This document shows positions 26,397 to 35,227 of a DNA stretch of 64,000 nucleotides, piece after piece (position 1 is the stretch's first letter; every line of letters begins with the position of its first letter). Source of the DNA: Legionella rubrilucens (GTDB taxonomy: Bacteria > Pseudomonadota > Gammaproteobacteria > Legionellales > Legionellaceae); contig NZ_LNYT01000022.1 in the NCBI RefSeq assembly GCF_001468125.1, positions 1-64,000 on the forward strand, read 5' to 3'. The notes beneath the pieces were generated by a model. That model saw only the letters and a program-made list of their open reading frames with translations. It was not told the origin of the DNA and did not search any database. The position numbers were made by a program, and so were the translations under genes.

Positions 26397-27403
26397 TGAA
26401 TAGCCGCTGCCTTATTAATCATGATCACTGCCGATCCCGTGAATCGCCCCTGCCGCAGATCATCCAGGGCTTCATTAACCTTGTTGAGAGGGTAAGTATG
26501 AGTTTCTGTTTTAACCGGTATGGCAGGAGCCAAGGATAAAAATTCCTCTCCATCTTTTCGAGTTAAATTAGCCACTGAACAGAGCGTACGTTCTCCCCAA
26601 AGCAGTTCATAAGGAAAACCAGGAATATCACTCATGTGAATTCCAGCGCAGACCACAATCCCGCCTTTGATTGTATTTTTTAATGCGGATGGAACCAAGG
26701 CGCCAACCGGAGCAAAAATAATCGCTGCATCCAGAGGGTGTGGCGGCGATTGATCCGCATCCCCTGCCCAGGTAGCGCCTAATTGACAGGCAAATTCCTG
26801 GGCTTGGGTATCCCCTGGACTGGTGAAAGCATACACTTGACGTCCTTGTTTGCATGCCACCTGTGTCAGGATATGTGCCGCTGATCCAAACCCGTATAAT
26901 CCCAGGTGTTTGGCCTCCATGGTCTTTAATAAGGCACGATAGCCAATAAGCCCTGCACAAAACAAGGGCGCAGCCTGCACATCCGAATAGCCATCCGGTA
27001 TGGGAAAACAAAAGCGATGATTTGCAACACAATACTCTGCAAAGCCACCATCAATCTGATATCCAGTAAATTGCGCCTCATCGCAGAGATTCTCCCGGCC
27101 GGTCAAACAAAATTGACAAACACCACAGCTGCCGCCTAACCAGGGAACCCCAACGCGCTGCCCCACAGCAAACGAGTGAACCTCTTCCCCCAGAGCTTCG
27201 ATAACGCCAACGATTTGATGCCCTGGCACTAAGGGAAGTTTGGGATACTTCAATTCGCCGTCAACCACATGCAGATCGGTTCTGCATAGACCGCAGGCGG
27301 TGACTTTAATCAGAATTTGGCGAGCGCCTGGTTCGGGTCTTTCAATTTGGGTATAGATTAATTTTTCATTACTGCGTTCCATCACCATGGCATGCATTTT
27401 CAT
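26393..27403 (-). CDS. Zinc-dependent alcohol dehydrogenase (MDR family), 336 aa
   Basis: Medium-chain dehydrogenase. Catalytic zinc ligands in ACGLCRTDLH and PGHQIVG, structural zinc in GSCGVCQFCLTGRENLCD (four Cys), and the Rossmann stretch LGLYGFGSAAHILTQVA, where the usual GxGxxG is GFGSAA. Start at ATG 27403, overlapping the preceding stop as TAATG; an upstream ATG at 27418 is within the nuclease gene. The family (AdhA-like, oxygen-limitation-linked in other bacteria) acts on primary alcohols and aldehydes. Its operon partners suggest a stress role rather than bulk ethanol metabolism. Confidence 0.9.
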   Translation of the reverse strand: MKMHAMVMERSNEKLIYTQIERPEPGARQILIKVTACGLCRTDLHVVDGELKYPKLPLVPGHQIVGVIEALGEEVHSFAVGQRVGVPWLGGSCGVCQFCLTGRENLCDEAQFTGYQIDGGFAEYCVANHRFCFPIPDGYSDVQAAPLFCAGLIGYRALLKTMEAKHLGLYGFGSAAHILTQVACKQGRQVYAFTSPGDTQAQEFACQLGATWAGDADQSPPHPLDAAIIFAPVGALVPSALKNTIKGGIVVCAGIHMSDIPGFPYELLWGERTLCSVANLTRKDGEEFLSLAPAIPVKTETHTYPLNKVNEALDDLRQGRFTGSAVIMINKAAAIQ

Positions 27404-28770
27404 TACGCATCCTCGCATAAGGTTGCAGAATCAAGATAAGAAGGAATCTCACACACCCAATTAAATTTTTGCTCTATTTGAGATTTTAGTGCTTGAGCCG
27501 CTTCTTTTTCGCCATGAGTGATAAACAGTTTGCGAGGCGCTTTTTTTAGATGGGCTAACCAATTGAGCATTTCGATGGAATCGGCATGGGCCGAGATATT
27601 CTCTAACTGTACTATTTCAGCTCGTATTGGAATCATTTGCCCAAACATCTTTATTTCTCTCTCCCCACGAATCATCCTGTCGCCACGTGTTCCACCGACC
27701 TGAAAACCACTGAATAAGATGGTGTTTTTAGGGTTCGGGGCAAACTGGCGTATGTGATGAAGAATGCGGCCGCCGGTTGCCATTCCACTCGCTGAAATGA
27801 CCACAGCCGGGAATTGCTGGTGATCTAAAGCAATGGACTCATCGACTGAGTTTATGTAATGAGCTACGGCGCAGACTGCTTTGTTTTGCTCTTTCGTTAA
27901 TCGATTTTGTTCAGCATAACGAGAAAAAATTTTTGTGGCATTGGTTGCCATCGGGCTATCAACAAACACGGGAATATCAGGAATTTCATTTTTCGATTTT
28001 AATTCATAAAGATAATAAAGTAATGACTGCGTTCTTCCAACAGCAAACGAAGGGATAATAATAGAACCGCCCCGCTTTACAGTACGGTTGATAATTTCTT
28101 TCAACCGAATCGAGGGGTCCGTGTTGTCATGGATGCGATTGCCATACGTGGATTCAATAACAAGAAAATCCGACGCCAGAGGCTCTTTGGGTGCAAACAT
28201 CAGCGGATCGTCCTGCCTGCCCAGATCGCCTGAAAATAATAGGGAGGTATGACCCTGCTCTAAACGAATGAAGGATGCGCCTAAAATGTGACCACCATAA
28301 TAAAAGGTAGCCTGTAGATTTTTAGCAATTTGGATGCGATCTTCAAAAGAAATGACCTGAAAATAATTTAAGGAATCTTCCGCTTCCTGTTGGGTATACA
28401 GGGGTAAGGCAGGATGATGTTTGGAGTAGCCCTTCCGATTGGCATAACGTGCATCTTCTTCCTGAAGATGACCGCTGTCTGGCAATAAAATACTGCATAA
28501 ATCTTTTGTTGCCGCTGTGCACAATATTTTCCCGCGAAAACCATTTTTTATTAACAAAGGAATATAGCCGCTATGGTCAATATGAGCATGGGTCAATAAC
28601 ACATAATCAATTTTTTGAGGGTTAATCGGGAGATTGGCCCAATTTCGTAACCTCAACTCCTTATACCCCTGGAAAAGGCCGCAATCGACCAATAGATTGA
28701 TTTGATTGGTTTGAATAAGGTATTTCGACCCTGTGACTGTTTGTACCGCACCTAAAAATTGAATTTTCAT
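27403..28770 (-). CDS. MBL-fold beta-CASP exonuclease-like protein, 455 aa
   Basis: Metallo-beta-lactamase core with LTHAHIDHSGYIPLL (HxHxDH), YYGGHILGAS, FSGDLGRQDDP, then a beta-CASP domain with IPSFAVGRTQSLLYYL and SASGMATGGRILHH, and the C-terminal RNA-specificity part with ISAHAD and FITHGE. These are the full motif set of CPSF73/YsiC-type RNA nucleases. First gene of the operon nuclease-adh-ATPase-PRPS-copA. The promoter would lie in 28771-28850, near the glycosyltransferase remnant. Confidence 0.92.
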   Translation of the reverse strand: MKIQFLGAVQTVTGSKYLIQTNQINLLVDCGLFQGYKELRLRNWANLPINPQKIDYVLLTHAHIDHSGYIPLLIKNGFRGKILCTAATKDLCSILLPDSGHLQEEDARYANRKGYSKHHPALPLYTQQEAEDSLNYFQVISFEDRIQIAKNLQATFYYGGHILGASFIRLEQGHTSLLFSGDLGRQDDPLMFAPKEPLASDFLVIESTYGNRIHDNTDPSIRLKEIINRTVKRGGSIIIPSFAVGRTQSLLYYLYELKSKNEIPDIPVFVDSPMATNATKIFSRYAEQNRLTKEQNKAVCAVAHYINSVDESIALDHQQFPAVVISASGMATGGRILHHIRQFAPNPKNTILFSGFQVGGTRGDRMIRGEREIKMFGQMIPIRAEIVQLENISAHADSIEMLNWLAHLKKAPRKLFITHGEKEAAQALKSQIEQKFNWVCEIPSYLDSATLCEDA

Positions 28771-28849
28771 CGAGTCTCTAATAAAAGAAGGTTAATGGTA
28801 TAAATGAATCGGTTGACTGAGCCCTCAAGGCGGCAAATAAAATTTCTAA

Positions 28850-29038
28850 TCAGAGCAGTAATTCATGATATAACTCCAGGTGTTGTTGAGCGAGGGCGGG
28901 TGATGAATAACCCTGTGCGACCTTCAGCGCTTTGGTGCGCAGGTTTTGATACTCGTTGTCGGGAATTGTTAATAGTTCCATTATCCCATCTGCTAATTGT
29001 TGGGCAGATTCATTGCTTATAATTTTCCCTACTGCAAA
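28850..29038 (-). pseudogene. Remnant of a GT4-type glycosyltransferase (C-terminal ~62 codons)
   Basis: The minus strand reads an open end of a glycosyltransferase: FAVGKIISNESAQQLADGI followed by MELLTIPDNEYQNLRTKAL and ending GYSSPALAQQHLELYHELLL before TGA at 28850. This is the usual C-terminal helix layout of GT4 enzymes. The upstream catalytic part is missing; 29040-29307 shows only AT-rich DNA with no coding sign. It is a deletion scar between the divergent phosphorylase and nuclease genes. Confidence 0.6.
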
Positions 29039-29307
29039 ATACTCAGGTCAGTGGGGGGCGTATGTGAAAATAATCAATTAAAAAACAGGACACAAAAAAA
29101 GCTAATGAATAAAACCATTCGTTAAGGAATTCATAAGCCCAGCATCCTTTTCTGAGCACCTATAATTCAGGATCAGCAACCAAGACCCCAATCCCTGGTT
29201 CTATGTTTTTTATAGCATTAGTCTTCGCATCATGACAATCAGATTTTAAATACCGAGTTGCATGTGGGCAATAATTATTCTAGTTTATAGGAATGATGGG
29301 CGTGTGA

Positions 29308-30828
29308 TTGAGGGTTCGCTTGACAAACAAGCATAAGCTTTCACTGAAATATTTAGGCATCAACACACATAAAGAACCGATTGTTTATATGCGTGCGGAT
29401 TGCCTTATCTGTAAATCAGAAGGCTTTAACGCTCAGGCCAGAGTGATGGTGACGCTCAATAATTGCTCCATTATTGCCACCCTGAATATCATTGAAACCG
29501 ATCTTTTGAAACATAATGAAGCCAGTCTGTCTAATTATGCCTGGAAACTGCTGTCAGCTAAACAAGGCGATGAAATCACTGTCACTCACCCTAAAACACT
29601 CGAATCAGTCAATTACATTCGATCCAAAATTTATGGAAATGAATTAAGCAAGTCGCAAATCGATTCGATTATTAAGGATGTTGTATCAGGACACTTATCC
29701 GATATCCACATCGCCATGTTCATTGCTGCAAGCGGTGGAAACCGGTTAACCAGGCAAGAGATTCTTCATTTAACCCAAGCGATGATTGATACCGGTCAGA
29801 GAATACACTGGTCAGCTCCGTTGATTGTGGATAAACATTGTGTGGGCGGTTTATCAGGAAATAGAACCACGCCTATCGTGGTGGCCATTGTCGCAGCCTA
29901 TGGCCTTTTGATTCCTAAAACCTCTTCCCGGGCCATTACCTCCCCAGCAGGAACGGCCGATACCATGGAAGTCTTTACTACGGTCACTCATGATATCCCG
30001 GCAATGAGAAAGATCATAGAAAAGGAACAAGGCTGCATCACCTGGGGTGGCGCCATAGGCTTAAGCCCAGCGGATGATTTACTTATCAGGCTTGCCCGCA
30101 CGATAAACCTGGACAGCATGGGCCAAATGGTTGCCTCGATTATCTCAAAAAAAATTGCAGCGGGTTCGACTCATATTGTGATTGATGTTCCTATTGGGAC
30201 CACGGCCAAAATCAGAACCTTGGGGCAGGCAGAACAGCTTAAGACCTTACTGCATTTTATCGCTGAGCAATTTGATATAAAAATAAAAGTCATATTGACG
30301 GATGGCTCCCAGCCGGTTGGACGAGGCATTGGTCCTGCGCTTGAAGCACGCGACATCTTATCAGTGCTTCAAAATGAAGAGCAGGCGCCGGAGGATCTTC
30401 GCGAACACGCCCTTCTCCTGGCAGGGCATATCATTGATTTTTCTCCTAAAAAAAATACCCTGAATGGATTAGCCATTGCTAAAAGCATTCTTGAGAGTGG
30501 CAAGGCGCTTGAAAAATTTAAAGCCATCTGCGAAGCACAGGGCGGCATGAAAGAAATTCCGATTGCGCCATTCGTTTACACCGTGGAATCAAAGTACTCT
30601 GGTTTAATTCGAAATATAGATAACCGGCATATTGCAACCATCGCCAAGTTAGCAGGAGCGCCTAATGCAAAGTCAGCAGGCGTTGAGCTCCTGGCGAGAT
30701 TAAATTCTAATGTTGAGAAATCTCAGGCGCTTTTTAAAATACACGCAGAAACAAAAGGACAGCTTCATTATGCATTGAATTTTTTTAATGAAGGGCATGA
30801 TATTTTTCAAATTGAGGAAAGCATCTGA
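29308..30828 (+). CDS. deoA: AMP/thymidine phosphorylase family protein, 506 aa
   Basis: The long, archaeal-like form of the pyrimidine/AMP phosphorylase family, with an extra N-terminal barrel (residues 1-90) before the classic core. Seen: IAMFIAASGGNRLTRQEILHLTQAM (in part), VDKHCVGGLSGNRTTPIVV, KTSSRAITSPAGTADTMEV, GGAIGLSPADDLLIR. It splits a nucleoside (or NMP) with phosphate to base plus ribose (bis)phosphate. The start is TTG 29308; an in-frame stop lies just upstream. It is divergent from the PRPP-synthetase operon, and co-occurrence of these genes suggests a shared salvage function. NMP or nucleoside substrate cannot be decided here. Confidence 0.9.
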   Translation: MRVRLTNKHKLSLKYLGINTHKEPIVYMRADCLICKSEGFNAQARVMVTLNNCSIIATLNIIETDLLKHNEASLSNYAWKLLSAKQGDEITVTHPKTLESVNYIRSKIYGNELSKSQIDSIIKDVVSGHLSDIHIAMFIAASGGNRLTRQEILHLTQAMIDTGQRIHWSAPLIVDKHCVGGLSGNRTTPIVVAIVAAYGLLIPKTSSRAITSPAGTADTMEVFTTVTHDIPAMRKIIEKEQGCITWGGAIGLSPADDLLIRLARTINLDSMGQMVASIISKKIAAGSTHIVIDVPIGTTAKIRTLGQAEQLKTLLHFIAEQFDIKIKVILTDGSQPVGRGIGPALEARDILSVLQNEEQAPEDLREHALLLAGHIIDFSPKKNTLNGLAIAKSILESGKALEKFKAICEAQGGMKEIPIAPFVYTVESKYSGLIRNIDNRHIATIAKLAGAPNAKSAGVELLARLNSNVEKSQALFKIHAETKGQLHYALNFFNEGHDIFQIEESI

Positions 30829-30839
30829 TTGTTGTCATT

Positions 30840-32135
30840 TCATTCGGTCCTCAAAGCACGATTGATAAAGTGCCAGATCAGTCCGACAATGATTAAACCC
30901 AACCCCACAATCCAAATGCTTAAGGGCACCCAGAATGCCAGAAACAAACAGGCCAGTAATCCACCCACGGCAAACGCAGGATGATAGAGCCTGACGTCTT
31001 TAGGTAAACATAAAGCGGCAAGATTGGTAATGGAATAATAAATTAAAACGGTGAATGCACTGAATGCCCATGTGGTTTCAACATTACCTGCGAAAACAAG
31101 GCCAGTAATCGCAATACCTACCCCTGTCACCGCAGCAACAGGAACACGCCCCGTAACCGGCACACGGGCGAACACAGCAGGCAAGTCCCCCTGTCTTCCC
31201 ATAGCCAAAGCGACACGTGAAAGACCAAGAATGAGGTTTAGCAAAACCCCCAACATGGCGGTGCATGCACCAAAAGCAATCATTGTTCCAAGACCGGGTA
31301 TGTCCATCGTACGCGCAACCCTTTCGAGAGGTGTTGCACTGCCATGAGTCATTTGTGCCAGATTTTTTGCTCCCACAGTTCCTACAGCGACCAAACTGAC
31401 TGCAGTATAAAGCATGGCGCTGACCGTGAGCGTAGCAATAATGGCGCGCGGGATGATGGTTTTTGGATTTTTAACTTCCTCGCCCAGAGTGGCGACACGG
31501 CCATACCCTGTGTAGGCTACGAACATCAATGCCGTGGCATAAAAAAATTCACCCAATCCCTTTTCTGAAGGAAAAAATGGCTGCAGATTATTCAGGCCTT
31601 TGCCAGACAGGGTTGTTAATCCAAAAAAGACAAACAATAGCAGCGCGATGAGGGTCACTGAAACAATCAGAATGTTTGCCCAATTGGTTTTTCTAAGGCC
31701 GCCTAATACCAGGACGGTGAGTAAAGCTGAGGTTATCGCGGCGATAGGAATCAGCGGAGTAGAATCCATAGGAAGCAAGTGGATTAAATACCCCGCAAAA
31801 CCCAGTGCCGCAGTCGCCGCTGACGCAGTCTTTGCGCATAAAAACATCCACCCTGCTGTAAAACCAAGGCAGGGATGCAGATAGCGGTACCCATATTCAT
31901 AAGTACCCCCGCTCACCGGATGATTCGCTGCCAATTGAGCACTGGAAAAAGCATTGCAGGTTGCAACCAGTGAAGCCAGTAGGATAGCCAGAATGACCGA
32001 TGGCCCAGCTCTCCCTGCCGCGACCCCAACACTGACAAAAATACCAGTGCCTATAATAGAGCCCAGGCCCATCATGGTGGCGCTGAAAAACCCCAATTCA
32101 CGTTTAAGCCCATGCTTTTGCGAGTCTGTTTTCAT
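30840..32135 (-). CDS. APC-superfamily amino acid/polyamine permease, 431 aa
   Basis: Twelve-helix secondary transporter. The first helix carries the APC signature GLGSIIGTGIFVSVGVAAG, followed by HPVSGGTYEYGYRYLHP and GWMFLCAKTASAATAALGF. The helix 6-8 region reads ALMFVAYTGYGRVATLGEEVKNP. Length is typical of the APA/APT groups that import amino acids with protons. Convergent with the phosphorylase gene, 12 bp apart. Substrate is not predictable. Legionella use many such permeases to feed on host amino acids. Confidence 0.88.
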   Translation of the reverse strand: MKTDSQKHGLKRELGFFSATMMGLGSIIGTGIFVSVGVAAGRAGPSVILAILLASLVATCNAFSSAQLAANHPVSGGTYEYGYRYLHPCLGFTAGWMFLCAKTASAATAALGFAGYLIHLLPMDSTPLIPIAAITSALLTVLVLGGLRKTNWANILIVSVTLIALLLFVFFGLTTLSGKGLNNLQPFFPSEKGLGEFFYATALMFVAYTGYGRVATLGEEVKNPKTIIPRAIIATLTVSAMLYTAVSLVAVGTVGAKNLAQMTHGSATPLERVARTMDIPGLGTMIAFGACTAMLGVLLNLILGLSRVALAMGRQGDLPAVFARVPVTGRVPVAAVTGVGIAITGLVFAGNVETTWAFSAFTVLIYYSITNLAALCLPKDVRLYHPAFAVGGLLACLFLAFWVPLSIWIVGLGLIIVGLIWHFINRALRTE

Positions 32136-32396
32136 TCTATTCGTTTCTTCCTATCCAGTTCACAAGGAGCAGCTTGTGACGAAGAGGATTATCAAATAGT
32201 CACTTTGCGCCAGTCGGGGGAACAACGTCAAGAGGCAGTGTAAACACCAGGGTTGAAAACACCTAATGTGATTTACGCAATCCCATTGAGGCACTATGAT
32301 TTAATAAAGGCATGATGAAAAATAAAAAAGCCTTACCTGTACTGGCACGGTAACGCTCAGGCTTGCCTGATTATTCACTTGGATGATGGAGAACGC

Positions 32397-34943
32397 ATGG
32401 ATGATTTAGGCAAGGTAGCCTACTTTGGTAATACCACCTGGTTGCCTCTTGCATTAAAAGCCTTTTTACCTCCTGCTTTTTTATCAATGATATGCATTAT
32501 TATTGGGCATTATGTAGGCTTTCTTGCATTCCATACCTTAGCCGAACTCATCGCGATTATCATCAGCCTGATTGCAATGACGGTAGCAGTCACCTCAACG
32601 CGCTTTACCAAAAATCAATTTGTGGTGGTTATTTCATTGACGATCGGATGGTGCGCTTGCCTTGATATAGCCCATGTATTAGTTTACAAGGGCATGTCAC
32701 TTATACCGCTTACCGGGGGAAATGAAAGCACACAATTTTGGATTTCGGCTCGTTTCATCCAGGCATTGTCATTTGTAGCCGCCACCTATTTTTTCCGTCA
32801 TGCCTTGCGTGTCTGGCTCCTTAATTTAACCCTTCTTACCCTGATATCCCTGATTTTAATTGCTGTTTTTTCAGGGTATTTTCCTCAGACATTCATTGAT
32901 GGATATGGGGTAACCCCGTTTAAAACGTACAGTGAATGGGTCATTATTCTGGTGTTGTGTTTCGCCTGGCTGTTACTTTGGAAAAACAGGGATTTTTTGA
33001 CCAAAACCTCTCTGTTTTATCTGTCCATGAGCATTCTGACAATGATCATCACCGAGATCTCGCTTTCTCACTACACGAATTTGTTTGGCATCGAAAATGG
33101 CATCGGCCATACCTTAAGGATTTTTAGCTATTGGTTTATCTATGTCGCGTTGGTCATTCAAACATTAACCAACCCCTTCAACTTGCTCGCTCAGGCGGCT
33201 AATACCTATGATCATATTCCGGACGCCACATTAATTGTTCAAACGGATAGCTGCATTCGTCAGGCTAATTATGCGGCCGGTTTAATGAGGACAATGCCCG
33301 CTGAAAAACTGGTCGGCCAGTCATCCCATGCGCTGTTTCATAACAAAGGGATACCACAATCCTGCTGCCCAGTCTGCTCACAATTACCCAATGCTAAAAT
33401 CCCGTTTAATGCGGAAATTGAAACCGATGGCGGCTTTTGGGTGGAATGCAGTTTATCCCCCATTCATTCCGATTTTTTCCCGGATGCCTGGGTACAGGTG
33501 ATACGGGACATAACCCCGCGTAAACAGCTTGAACTGGAACAAAATCACTTAACCCATGTGCTTGGGGAGCGTCTTAAGGAACTTAAATGCCTCTATCGTA
33601 TTTCAGAGTACAGTGGGCATAAGACGATTAATATTGAGGAATTTTTTGCCGAAACTGCAAGGCAACTGCCCCTGGCCTTTCAATTTCCTGAACTGATGGT
33701 TGCCAACATCGAGTCAATCTGGGGTAAATTCAGCTCAAATTCGGATGCCGTGTTCATCTCGGAACCATTAACCAAAGAATTTCTTATCGACTCAAAATCC
33801 AGTGTGCGTATCGAGGTGGGTTATATCTATCCCCCTCCCTCGTCCAGCTCGCTTTTTTTACCCGAAGAAGCCACGTTACTTGATTCCGTCTCCACCATAC
33901 TCGCCAGCACGGTGGAACGGATACTTTATGTTCAACAAATAACCATGTCCCGCGCCAGTGAAAAGTATTTTCAAGCCTTTATTGAAAAAGCAGGAATTGG
34001 TATCTATGTAAGAAATAAAGAAAAGTTTCTTTACGTCAATCCCCGATTTTGTGAAATCGTAGGCAAGAGTAAGGAATCACTCTTAACCATCGGCCTACTG
34101 GATTTGGTAAAAGATCAACCCGCCCAAGAATTCATTCTTAAAAATTGGACGCTACTTGACCAGGGAGAGCCCAATCTCTCTTACACTTTTCCTTACCTGA
34201 GAGAAGATGGCATGACAATTACACTCCGGGTAGATGTGACCGCCATCTCCTGGGAAGGCAATTTTCAGTATTTGTCACTGGTTCAGGATATTACCGAAAT
34301 TCAAAAAGCACGGGAGAAAATAGAGGACTACGTCGCTCGCCTGGAGAAAGCGATTAAAGGAACATTCAGAGCTGTATCCAACATGGTGGAGTTCCGTGAC
34401 CCCTATACAGCCGGTCATGAATATCGCGTTGGACTCATCGCCAAGGCCATTGGCCAGGAATTGGATTAGTCACCTGCACGGTGTGCCTCGCTTGAGCTCA
34501 TGGGATTGGTGCATGATATCGGTAAAATTTCGATTCCGGCAGAAATTCTTGTGAAACCTGTCCGATTAACGTCAATTGAGATGGAGTTAATAAAAGGCCA
34601 TGCTCAAACAGGCTATGATATTCTGAAAGATGTTCATTTTGATGCTCCTGTGGCTGAGGTTATTTTACAACATCACGAACGGCTGGATGGCAGCGGTTAT
34701 CCGCGCGGTTTAAAAGGAAATGACATTCTGCCAGAAACACGGGTAATCTCCGTGGCCGATGTTCTCGAAGCCATGTCCTCTCATCGACCCTACAGACCGG
34801 CTTTAGGTATCGAAGCGGCTGTAGCGGAAATTCAACGCGGCAGAGGGCTGCAATACGATGCCGATGTGGTGGATGCTGCTTTAAAGTTAATCCATGACAA
34901 CAGACTGCCCCTGCATGAAACGCGGCCAACATCTTCCGACTAA
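32397..34943 (+). pseudogene. MASE3-PAS-HD-GYP c-di-GMP phosphodiesterase interrupted by an in-frame TAG
   Basis: One reading frame runs from ATG 32397 (GGAG 5 nt upstream) to 34943, broken only by TAG at 34467-34469. Before it: eight hydrophobic segments of a MASE3 sensor (about 15-265), a PAS region (about 270-380), a GAF-like part, and a second PAS (about 520-635). The HD-GYP domain starts at FRDPYTAGHEYRVGL just before the stop and continues in frame as SPARCASLELMGLVHDIGKI, then HHERLDGSGYPRGLKGNDI. Around the stop the expected residue is hydrophobic (ELD-x-SPARC, commonly ELGLS), so a one-base change such as TTG to TAG explains it. Intact HD-GYP enzymes degrade c-di-GMP; here the HD His (GH) and HDIGK are on different fragments unless TAG is read through. 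Confidence 0.85.
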
Positions 34944-34949
34944 AAATCA

Positions 34950-35204
34950 ATGCGTTACAACGCAGCAAATCCTTCTTTATTTAAACGTTATGTGCAGTAT
35001 GACTATGGAAAACCTACACTTCTTCCTCCTGTCCAGGGAGAGGACAACCTGGTCTTCTTTCTCAGGAAAAGCCGTGAGTTGATTAACTCCATCATAATGA
35101 ATGGAGACTTTGATAAGCTGGAAACAGAACGATTAATTATTTTTCTAATTAAAACCAATCATGCCCATACTGAATTCGCACTATACTGGATAAGTAAGTA
35201 CTGA
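34950..35204 (+). CDS. Small protein sharing the YDYG-P-PVQGE motif with the next gene, 84 aa
   Basis: A short soluble protein. Residues 17-31 read YDYGKPTLLPPVQGE; the 627-residue protein just downstream has YDYGEPKRFTPVQGE at 342-356, with identical spacing. After the motif come FFLRKSRELI and helices to the end. No ribosome site is visible before the ATG, so the start is uncertain. I read it as a small paralogue or a detached fragment of a repeat module. Function unknown. Confidence 0.55.
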   Translation: MRYNAANPSLFKRYVQYDYGKPTLLPPVQGEDNLVFFLRKSRELINSIIMNGDFDKLETERLIIFLIKTNHAHTEFALYWISKY

Positions 35205-35227
35205 TTTTCGCCTGTTCAGGAGTTCAT

